Shown here in pieces: positions 7,720 to 13,761 of a stretch of 21,088 nt of DNA. The DNA is taken from the NCBI GenBank assembly GCA_964455185.1, contig CAYVUR010000012.1, positions 1-21,088 on the forward strand, written 5' to 3'. The notes beneath the pieces were generated by a model. It had not been told where the DNA came from and did not search any database. It saw only the letters and a list, made by a program, of their open reading frames with translations. Made by a program: the position numbers and the translations under genes. How positions within the stretch are numbered: position 1 is the first letter of the stretch; every line of letters begins with the position of its first letter. The stretch is from CAISTG01 sp964455185. Lineage in GTDB: Bacteria; Patescibacteriota; Patescibacteriia; 2-01-FULL-39-33.

Positions 7720-8085
7720 ATGGATGCAAAGAAAAATGAAATTATTAAGGAAGGTATTGAGGAAGGCAAAATTCCTATAATTGGTTGTTATTGCAATCCA
7801 TCCCCCAAAAAAAGAAATGGGTGGAAACAAAAAGAGAGAAAGAAAGGACAAAAAGAGAGAAAGAAAGAACAAAAAGAGAATAAAAAATTAAAACGTTCCG
7901 AAAAAAACCCCAAAAACAAAAAAAATAAAGGAGTAGATGAAAAAGAAATAATAGAAGCAATAGAGATAATAAAAGAAGAAAAGGAGAGACAGAGAGAAGA
8001 AGAGAAAAAACAAATAGAAAAAATTATATTGGCTAGTTATAGTGAAGAGGAAGGGCTTATTATAATGCATTGTAATTGTAATTAA
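7720..8085 (+). CDS. Lys/Glu-rich small protein bounded by CxCN motifs, unknown family
   Basis: 121 residues from the ATG at 7720, chosen because a strong Shine-Dalgarno and a promoter lie just upstream; a TTG at 7624 in frame would start inside the -35 box. I do not recognise the family. Order of parts: acidic/basic start (1-18); IPIIGCYCNPSP near 19-30; a very basic section with 7-residue repeats QKERKKG, QKERKKE, QKENKKL (about 36-57), encoded by 21-bp tandem repeats; a charged, probably helical stretch rich in Glu/Lys (about 70-105); and an end LIIMHCNCN. The two cysteine motifs, one near each end, share I-I-(x/xx)-C-x-C-N. There is no signal peptide or membrane helix. It is the only plus-strand gene between minus-strand glycosyltransferases and has its own promoter and terminator, so it is an independent unit that is probably well expressed. 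Metal or disulfide chemistry at the CxC pairs and nucleic-acid binding by the basic part are guesses. Confidence 0.72.
   Translation: MDAKKNEIIKEGIEEGKIPIIGCYCNPSPKKRNGWKQKERKKGQKERKKEQKENKKLKRSEKNPKNKKNKGVDEKEIIEAIEIIKEEKERQREEEKKQIEKIILASYSEEEGLIIMHCNCN
7828..7890 (+). repeat. 21-bp tandem repeat inside the small protein gene
   Basis: About three units of 21 bp beginning with CAAAAAGAGA at 7828, 7849 and 7870 encode the heptads QKERKKG, QKERKKE and QKENKKL. The first two units are nearly identical and the third is degenerate, which suggests recent duplication by slippage. The stretch is almost pure purine on the plus strand. Confidence 0.8.
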
Positions 8086-8175
8086 AATACCAAAACTATA
8101 CTATATCTCTATAATAATATCTCTTCCCTCCCTACCTACCATAATCTATCTCACAAATCTCCAACCTACCCCATC
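8079..8175 (+). other. G-free, C-rich 3' untranslated region
   Basis: From the last cysteine codon (8079) to 8175 the plus strand has no G in 97 bases, while C is frequent in pyrimidine tracts such as CTCTTCCCTCCCTACCTACC (8121-8140). This is the reverse of the purine-rich coding region just before it. A long C-rich, G-free transcript is the classic composition of a Rho-loading (rut) site. It could also pair with the GA-rich coding sequence. No reading frame of note is present. Confidence 0.6.
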
Positions 8176-8212
8176 GTTTTTTAAAAAACGATGGGGTTCT
8201 TTTTATTTTTTT
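8169..8212 (+). terminator. Rho-independent terminator, 14-bp perfect palindrome
   Basis: CCCCATCGTTTTTT (8169-8182) is followed directly by its complement AAAAAACGATGGGG (8183-8196) and then TTCTTTTTATTTTTTT. It ends the small-protein transcript, and the T-run touches the stop codon of the convergent glycosyltransferase at 8211. On the minus strand no T-run follows, so it serves the plus strand. Confidence 0.88.
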
Positions 8213-9320
8213 AAAGATTCTTAAATATTTGTAATATTCTTTGCGCTGTATTATACCAATTAAATTGTTTAACTTGTTCTATTCCTCTTCTAATGAATTC
8301 TTGTCTTAAACTTTGATTATTAATTATCAACTCTATTGCTTCTGTAATTTGATTAATATCATAAGAATCTACTAACAACCCAGCATTAGCTAAAACTTCA
8401 CCCTGTGAAGAATTAGCGCCAGCAATAACCGGAGTACCACAAGCCATTGCTTCAATAATTGGTAAACCAAATCCTTCGTAAAATGAAGGGTATACTAAAG
8501 TTAAAGCTAAAGAATATAAAACAGGTTTATCCATTTCATCAACATAACCAATTAATTTAATTCTAGAGTCTTTTGTTGCTAAACTTTTAATTTCATTATT
8601 TTTCCAACCATTAGCTCCAGCAATAACTAAAGATGTTGTTGTATTAATTTTATTAAAAGCCTTAATAACACCAATCAAATTTTTACGTGGTTCTAATGAC
8701 CCTAAAGATAAAACAAAATTATTAGGCAAATTATATTTTTGTTTAACTCTATTTAATTCTAAATTATCTTCTATTGGACGATAGATTTGATTCACTCCTA
8801 AAGGACAAACATAAATTTTCTCTGACGGAATGTTAATTAAATCAATAAGATCTTTTTTAGTATTATTTGAATCAGTCATAATAGCTACCGCTTTCTCTAA
8901 TATTTTGTTTTTTAATATTAATTTATGCCATAGACGTTGCTTCGAAGTAAAAAATTCAGGATAAACCAAAAAAGATAAGTCATGAACTGTTACAACATGC
9001 CGACATTTCAACGAAAGAGAAACAAAATGTAAATTAGGAGAAAAGAAAATATCACAACCACCAACTAATTTATCTAATTTAGGCCAATGTAAAAAATTTA
9101 ATAATAAATTAAACAATTTATTAGGATAGCGAAAACCATACCAAAAAACATTAGGATAATTAAATTCTGGTAATTTAATTGGTTTTGAAGAATTATAAAA
9201 TAAAAAATATTTATTATTTCTATCTAATTCAAATAATGCCTTCAATAAATTGAAGGCATACCAAGAAACTCCAGAATACTGTTCATTCATTAAACAACGA
9301 GCATCAATAACTATTTTCAT
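8211..9320 (-). CDS. Glycosyltransferase, GT4-like
   Basis: 369-residue GT-B glycosyltransferase of the GT4 type. The N-terminus is MKIVIDARCLMNEQYSGVSWY, similar to mannosyltransferase-like proteins that begin with a short beta-strand and a glycine loop. The donor domain shows 'VLSLGSLEPRKNLIGVIKAF' near residues 203-222 (K213 probably contacts the diphosphate) and the YEGFGLPIIEAMACGTPVI block near 283-301 with the paired glutamates of the E-x7-E motif. It overlaps the upstream glycosyltransferase by four bases (ATGA), so the two are translationally coupled and probably act in the same glycan pathway. Acceptor and sugar are unknown. The gene converges on the small plus-strand gene. Confidence 0.92.
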   Translation of the reverse strand: MKIVIDARCLMNEQYSGVSWYAFNLLKALFELDRNNKYFLFYNSSKPIKLPEFNYPNVFWYGFRYPNKLFNLLLNFLHWPKLDKLVGGCDIFFSPNLHFVSLSLKCRHVVTVHDLSFLVYPEFFTSKQRLWHKLILKNKILEKAVAIMTDSNNTKKDLIDLINIPSEKIYVCPLGVNQIYRPIEDNLELNRVKQKYNLPNNFVLSLGSLEPRKNLIGVIKAFNKINTTTSLVIAGANGWKNNEIKSLATKDSRIKLIGYVDEMDKPVLYSLALTLVYPSFYEGFGLPIIEAMACGTPVIAGANSSQGEVLANAGLLVDSYDINQITEAIELIINNQSLRQEFIRRGIEQVKQFNWYNTAQRILQIFKNL

Positions 9321-10408
9321 AATTTAATTAATTGATTAATATACTCTTGAATTTTTCTCTTAAAATTATCAACACTAAATTTTTCAGCATGACTACGTAT
9401 AGTTAAAGGATTATAAACATCTTTAAAACGAATAATTTTATCAGCTAACTCTTCCCAAATTTGTTCATCAAAAAATTCTCCTGTTATTCCCTCTATGACT
9501 GTTTCGGTAGCGCCTCCTTTGCGATAAGCAATTACTGGACGACCAGAGGCCATTGCTTCAACTGCAGTAATTCCAAAATCTTCTTCTTGTGGATTTATAA
9601 AAGCAATACAATTTCGATAAAGTTCAGCTCTTTTCTGATCACTAACTTTACCCAATAATTCAATATTTTTCTTAGCCATTTTTTTAAGGCGAGACATTTC
9701 TGGTCCAACACCAAAAATTTTAAGAGGTATCTCTAAACGAGAAAAAGCTCTAACTACTAAATCAAATTTTTTATAAGGTACTAATCGGCCACCAGCTAAA
9801 TAATATTTTTTAGGATCTTCAGAAATATTAAATTTAGTTATATCAACTGGAGGATAAATTACTGTACTATCACGTCCATAATATTTCTTAATTCTTTCTG
9901 CAACGGTTTGAGAATTAGCAATAAAATAATCAACTCGATTGGCCGCTAAATAATCCCAGGTTCTTAATTTATTTAAAGTTAAAGGTAAAGTTTTTTTAAT
10001 TAATTTATGTACTTTTAACTCTTTAAGATAATTATGACTATCATTCCAAAGATAACGTGTTGGCGTATGACAATAACAAATATGCAAAGTTCCTGGTTTA
10101 GTAATAACTCCTTTTGCAAAAGAAGAAGCGGAAGAAATTATTAAATCATAATCCATTAAATTTTGATGCTCTATAGCAACTGGCATTAATGATAACCACC
10201 ATTGATATCTACTTACACCTAAAGGAAAATGTTGTAAAAAAGAAGTTCTAATATCTTTATTAGCAAAATGTTTATTAGTATTTTTTTTATCTAAAACCAA
10301 AGTAAAAATAGGCGCTTGAGGATAAATTTCATTAAGCGCTTTAAGTACTTGCTCAGCTCCTCCATCCTGAACTAAATGATCATGAATTAAAGCTATTTTA
10401 ATTGGCAT
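9317..10408 (-). CDS. Glycosyltransferase, GT4-like
   Basis: 363-residue GT-B glycosyltransferase. MPIKIALIHDHLVQDGGAEQ carries the N-terminal glycine loop. The acceptor domain has 'ICYCHTPTRYLW' near 109-120, a block often seen in GT4 proteins acting on surface polysaccharide. The donor domain has YYLAGGRLVPYKKFDLVVRAF near 203-223 and EEDFGITAVEAMASGRPVIAY near 276-296. It ends with TGA, the only TGA stop in the window, inside the ATGA overlap with the next glycosyltransferase. That supports TGA being a true stop. It is first in a two-gene operon whose predicted start lies only about six bases before the ATG, so the mRNA would be nearly leaderless, and the start codon falls in a short inverted repeat. 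Confidence 0.92.
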   Translation of the reverse strand: MPIKIALIHDHLVQDGGAEQVLKALNEIYPQAPIFTLVLDKKNTNKHFANKDIRTSFLQHFPLGVSRYQWWLSLMPVAIEHQNLMDYDLIISSASSFAKGVITKPGTLHICYCHTPTRYLWNDSHNYLKELKVHKLIKKTLPLTLNKLRTWDYLAANRVDYFIANSQTVAERIKKYYGRDSTVIYPPVDITKFNISEDPKKYYLAGGRLVPYKKFDLVVRAFSRLEIPLKIFGVGPEMSRLKKMAKKNIELLGKVSDQKRAELYRNCIAFINPQEEDFGITAVEAMASGRPVIAYRKGGATETVIEGITGEFFDEQIWEELADKIIRFKDVYNPLTIRSHAEKFSVDNFKRKIQEYINQLIKL

Positions 10409-10420
10409 AATAATGCCATT

Positions 10421-10449
10421 ATTTTAACTCATAAAATATCACAAAGCAA
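10421..10449 (-). promoter_or_regulatory. Promoter of the two-gene glycosyltransferase operon
   Basis: Minus-strand -35 TTGCTT (plus 10444-10449), 17-bp spacer, -10 TAAAAT (plus 10421-10426). The predicted start near 10414 is only about 6 nt from the ATG at 10408. Confidence 0.65.
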
Positions 10450-10477
10450 ATTTAATAATTAATAAAATAAAAAATAC

Positions 10478-10506
10478 TTGCAAAAACAAAAAAACTTTGT
10501 TAAAAT
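10478..10506 (+). promoter_or_regulatory. Promoter of tRNA-Lys
   Basis: -35 TTGCAA (10478-10483), 17-bp spacer, -10 TAAAAT (10501-10506). The predicted start is near 10513, about 15 bases before the tRNA. It is back-to-back with the glycosyltransferase promoter. Confidence 0.7.
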
Positions 10507-10527
10507 ATTTAACATAAATTAAATTAA

Positions 10528-10600
10528 GCGCCTATAGCTCAGTTGGTAGAGCAACAGCCTTTTAAGCTGATGGTCGCAGGTTCGATTCCTGCTGGGCGCA
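10528..10600 (+). tRNA. tRNA-Lys (anticodon UUU)
   Basis: 73-nt cloverleaf. Acceptor stem GCGCCTA pairs with TGGGCGC (one T-G pair) with discriminator A. The D arm contains AGCTCAGTTGGTAGAGC. The anticodon loop CTTTTAA has UUU at 10561-10563. The T arm is GCAGGTTCGATTCCTGC. The first base pair of the anticodon stem (A-A) is mismatched. CCA is not encoded, so it must be added after transcription. It is not a substrate type for the tgt product, which acts on GUN anticodons. Confidence 0.97.
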
Positions 10601-10601
10601 T

Positions 10602-10629
10602 AAAAAATCCGCTTAAAAGCGGATTTTTT
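10602..10629 (+). terminator. Terminator after tRNA-Lys
   Basis: AAAAAATCCGCTT and AAGCGGATTTTTT (10602-10614, 10617-10629) form a 13-bp stem with a 2-base centre, ending in six T's. It separates the tRNA unit from dnaB. Confidence 0.88.
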
Positions 10630-10662
10630 ATATGCAGTGTTGATAATCTGTTTAAAAATAAT

Positions 10663-10691
10663 TTGCCATAATTAATGCAATTAAGTAAAAT
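10663..10691 (+). promoter_or_regulatory. Promoter of dnaB-ybaB
   Basis: -35 TTGCCA (10663-10668), 17-bp spacer, -10 TAAAAT (10686-10691). The predicted start near 10698 leaves about 14 nt before the ATG at 10712 and no Shine-Dalgarno. Confidence 0.65.
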
Positions 10692-10711
10692 ACAAAAGTT
10701 AATAATTATCT

Positions 10712-12103
10712 ATGTCTGACAATTTTTCTTCTAATAATTTAAAAAAATTACCGCCACAAAATATTGAAGCTGAACAATCTTTACTGGGGGCTCTTTTAAT
10801 TGATAAAGACGCTATAATAAAAATCGCTGATATAATTACTAGCGATGATTTTTATCAAAATGCACACGGTATTATTTATAAAACTATTTTAGAATTATTT
10901 GAAAAAAAAGAAGCTATTGATATTTTATCACTTACTAGCAGACTTGAAGAATTAGGACAATTAGATTTAATTGGTGGCAGATCATATTTAGTAACTTTAA
11001 CTAATCAAACACCATCAGCAGCACATATTGTTTCTTACGCTCAAATTATTCAAAAAAAAGCAACTTTAAGAAGATTAATTAATGCGGCTAATAATATTTT
11101 AGAACTTGGCTATCAAGAAGAACGAGAAGTTGATGAAATATTAGATAAATCAGAACAATCAATTTTTGCTGTTTCACAAAAATATCTCAAAGAAAAATTT
11201 ACTCATATTAAAGAAATTTTAACTGGAGCTTTTGATCGTATTGATGAATTACATAAAGAAAAAGGAAAACTTAGAGGATTACCTACAGGATTTACTGAAT
11301 TAGATAATTTACTTGGCGGTTTACAAAAATCTGATTTAATAATTTTAGCGGCTCGACCATCAGTGGGTAAAACTTCTTTTGCCTTAGATATAGCACGTAA
11401 TGCCGCTATTAGATATAAAAAGAAAGTTGGCATTTTTTCTTTGGAAATGAGTAAAGAGCAATTAGTTGATCGTTTGATTTCTGCTGAAGCTGGCGTTGAT
11501 ATGTGGAAAATGCGAACTGGTCGTTTATCTGAATCTAGCGAAGACTTTCCTCGTATTGGTCATGCGATGAGTGAATTAGCTGAAAGTTCAATTTTTATTG
11601 ATGATTTTGCTAATACCAATATTATGGAATTACGCACTAAAGCACGTCGCTTACAAATAGAACACGGCCTTGATATGATTATTATTGATTATTTACAATT
11701 AATGGAAGGGGTTTCTAATAAAGGAGCATCAACTGAAAATCGTGTACAAGAAATTGCTCAAATATCCCGTGCATTAAAAGGTATTGCTCGTGAATTAAAT
11801 GTTCCTGTATTAGCTCTTTCTCAATTATCTCGTGCTGTAGAAATGAATAAACCAGCTATCCCTAAACTTTCTCATTTACGTGAATCTGGATCAATTGAAC
11901 AAGACGCTGACGTAGTTATGTTCATCTATCGTAAATCAGCTGATAGAAATTATGATATCAATTCACTAACTGAAGAAGAAAAACATGCTGCAGAAATTCA
12001 TATTGCTAAACATAGAAACGGCCCTACTGGATTAGTGCATTTATACTTTGATGGTAATACTGTTAGTTTTAAAAATTTAGATAAAAATTATAATAATGAA
12101 TAA
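10712..12103 (+). CDS. dnaB: Replicative DNA helicase
   Basis: 463 residues, the usual length for the hexameric helicase that unwinds DNA at the replication fork. The N-terminal DnaB domain (about 13-115) begins LPPQNIEAEQSLLGALL. A linker follows, then the RecA-like motor: LRGLPTGFTELDNLLGGL (188-205), Walker A ARPSVGKTS (214-222, K220), SLEMSKEQL (243-251), Walker B IIIDYLQLM (323-331, D326), LALSQLSRAVE (367-377), the LRESGSIEQDAD block (389-400) and a final HRNGPTG (434-440). All expected motifs are present and no intein is inserted. It is transcribed away from the tRNA and followed after 12 bases by ybaB. Confidence 0.97.
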   Translation: MSDNFSSNNLKKLPPQNIEAEQSLLGALLIDKDAIIKIADIITSDDFYQNAHGIIYKTILELFEKKEAIDILSLTSRLEELGQLDLIGGRSYLVTLTNQTPSAAHIVSYAQIIQKKATLRRLINAANNILELGYQEEREVDEILDKSEQSIFAVSQKYLKEKFTHIKEILTGAFDRIDELHKEKGKLRGLPTGFTELDNLLGGLQKSDLIILAARPSVGKTSFALDIARNAAIRYKKKVGIFSLEMSKEQLVDRLISAEAGVDMWKMRTGRLSESSEDFPRIGHAMSELAESSIFIDDFANTNIMELRTKARRLQIEHGLDMIIIDYLQLMEGVSNKGASTENRVQEIAQISRALKGIARELNVPVLALSQLSRAVEMNKPAIPKLSHLRESGSIEQDADVVMFIYRKSADRNYDINSLTEEEKHAAEIHIAKHRNGPTGLVHLYFDGNTVSFKNLDKNYNNE

Positions 12104-12115
12104 TTAATATAAATT

Positions 12116-12409
12116 ATGTTTAACAAAATTAAAGCTATTCAAGAATTAAAAAATCAAGCTAATCAAATTAAAAAAATTTTATCTGAAGAAAGAATTGAGG
12201 GATCGGGAAATTGGGGTAAAATCAAAATAATTATGGATGGCAATCAAGAAGTTTTATCAGTAGAAATTGCTGATGAATTAATTGGTGACAAATCCAAGCT
12301 TGAATCAAGCATTAAAGAAGCTATCAATGATACTATTAAAAAAGCTCAAAAAGTTATGGCGCAAAAAATGTCACAAATAGGTGGCATTAATTTACCGGGA
12401 TTAAAATAA
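12116..12409 (+). CDS. YbaB/EbfC-family nucleoid-associated protein
   Basis: 97 residues, typical size for this small dimeric DNA-binding family that coats the nucleoid. A helical start (about 1-27) leads into 'GSGNWGKIKIIMDGNQEVLSVEI' (about 30-52), corresponding to the conserved beta-sheet region, then helices ending 'KAQKVMAQKMSQIGGINLPGL', a very typical C-terminus. In many bacteria ybaB lies with dnaX and recR; here it follows dnaB directly, 12 bases after its stop, with the shared terminator behind it. Family assignment is confident; its regulatory targets are unknown. Confidence 0.9.
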   Translation: MFNKIKAIQELKNQANQIKKILSEERIEGSGNWGKIKIIMDGNQEVLSVEIADELIGDKSKLESSIKEAINDTIKKAQKVMAQKMSQIGGINLPGLK

Positions 12410-12455
12410 TAGTAATAATACTCCACAATTAGTGGAGTATTTTATTATTACTATT
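12406..12455. terminator. Bidirectional terminator between ybaB and murF
   Basis: Core stem TACTCCAC/GTGGAGTA (12419-12426, 12432-12439) with loop AATTA is extended by AATAATAGTAATAA on the left and its complement on the right, with a small bulge. T-rich sequence follows on both strands, so it can end both ybaB and the convergent murF. Confidence 0.82.
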
Positions 12456-13761
12456 ATTTATCTTGCCATTGTTCATCTTGACGTACAAGTAAATCTTTAG
12501 CTTTTTCTGGATTAGCTAAAACTATCTTAGAAGCTCGTTCCATACGCATGCCTTGAGATCCTTTTATTAAAACCAAATCTCCGGGACTTAATCTTTTAAG
12601 CAAAAATTCTCCTGCCTCTAAGCTATTATTAAACTCCCAAACATTATTTAAATCAAATCCTTGTTTAATTGCTATTTGAGCTATAATTTTAGCTCTATTA
12701 CCTACTGTTATTAAAAAATTAACATTGTTTTTAGCAATTTCTTTTCCAACTAATTGATGGCCTTCATTTTCAAAATCACCCAATTCTAACATATCACCTA
12801 ATACTGCATATTTTACTCCACGACAATTTATTTTAGATAAAGTTTTAATAGCAGCAATAGTTGCTTCTGGACTGGCATTATAAGTATCGTCAATAATACG
12901 GCTACCATTAACTCCTGAAATTAAATGTAAACGACCTTTAGGTGGAGTAAAATTTTTAAGAGCTTGAGAAATTTCTACTAAATTCATTTCAAAAACAATA
13001 CCAACAGCCGCTCCAGCGAGTGCTGCGTAAATTTGATGTTCAGCTAATGCTCCCGGCAAAAACACTGGAACTACTTTTCCATCATAAGATATTTTGAAAC
13101 TTAATCCAACAGGTTCTCCGGAATCATCAAAAGAAAAATCTGACTCCAATGCTCTAACCATAGCTTCTTGATTAAAACCATAAGTTAAAAATCTTCCTTT
13201 AACAGAATCTTTCATAGAGTAAACATATTCATTATCACAATTAAGTATGCCCCAGCCATTTTTATTAAGTCGAGAAATTATAAGTGACTTCTCTTTTGCT
13301 ATTTTATCTATAGTTTTAAAAAATTCTAAATGCACTGGACCGATATTAGTAACAACCCCAACATCACAAGGAGCTAAATCTGTTAAATATTTCATGTCAC
13401 CTGGATGATCTACTCCCATTTCTAAAACTAAAACTTCAGGATAATTTTTATCAACCAAAACAATTAATTTAAGAGCATGCCAAAATATTTTAAGCCAAGC
13501 AAAAAAAGAACGACCACCTGAAGGTAAGCCAATAATGGTTAATGGCAAGCCTATTTCATTATTATAATTTTTAATATTTTTACGAGTCTTAAATCTAAAT
13601 TGCAAAACAGAAAAAATAGCTTCTTTAGCTGAAGACTTCCCTATAGATCCGGTAATTCCTACTACCTTAGGCTGATATTTAACAAGAATTATTCGAGCTA
13701 AAATAAATAATATTTTTTGTAAACATTTAGATAAAATTTTCTTCATAAATTTATTTATCAT
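12454..13761 (-). CDS. murF: MurF-type Mur ligase without the N-terminal domain
   Basis: 435 residues. Predicted to join D-Ala-D-Ala to UDP-MurNAc-tripeptide using ATP, in the cytoplasm. The P-loop GITGSIGKSS is at 35-44, with serine where most have threonine. LVLEMGVDHPGD, TNIGPVHLEFF and, in the C-terminal domain, DDTYNASPEAT and LGDMLELGD follow. In canonical MurF about 80 residues or more of a UDP-substrate-binding domain precede the P-loop; here only a short basic/hydrophobic helix (7-29) does, which may hold the protein at the membrane. This arrangement fits patescibacterial MurF-like ligases as I know them. It is last in the division cluster and overlaps ftsI by 11 bases from the ATG at 13761; the ATG at 13746 would give no overlap. 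Another Mur-ligase specificity is not excluded. Confidence 0.88.
   Translation of the reverse strand: MINKFMKKILSKCLQKILFILARIILVKYQPKVVGITGSIGKSSAKEAIFSVLQFRFKTRKNIKNYNNEIGLPLTIIGLPSGGRSFFAWLKIFWHALKLIVLVDKNYPEVLVLEMGVDHPGDMKYLTDLAPCDVGVVTNIGPVHLEFFKTIDKIAKEKSLIISRLNKNGWGILNCDNEYVYSMKDSVKGRFLTYGFNQEAMVRALESDFSFDDSGEPVGLSFKISYDGKVVPVFLPGALAEHQIYAALAGAAVGIVFEMNLVEISQALKNFTPPKGRLHLISGVNGSRIIDDTYNASPEATIAAIKTLSKINCRGVKYAVLGDMLELGDFENEGHQLVGKEIAKNNVNFLITVGNRAKIIAQIAIKQGFDLNNVWEFNNSLEAGEFLLKRLSPGDLVLIKGSQGMRMERASKIVLANPEKAKDLLVRQDEQWQDK

Noticed and set aside
7828..7890. CRISPR array
   Set aside because: The 21-bp units are contiguous, coding tandem repeats without spacers; no array or cas genes occur in the window.
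7775..8070. Antisense reading frames opposite the small protein gene
   Set aside because: They are Phe/Leu-rich complements of Lys/Glu codons in low-complexity purine sequence, without promoter or ribosome-binding site.
9317..9319. TGA recoded as glycine, as in some Patescibacteria
   Set aside because: This TGA forms a normal ATGA stop/start overlap and the proteins show no in-frame TGA, so the standard bacterial code fits.
9461..9658. Plus-strand frame inside the glycosyltransferase gene
   Set aside because: Fully overlaps a well-supported gene and resembles no protein family.
11203..11433. Minus-strand frame inside dnaB
   Set aside because: Shadow of the conserved helicase motor region.
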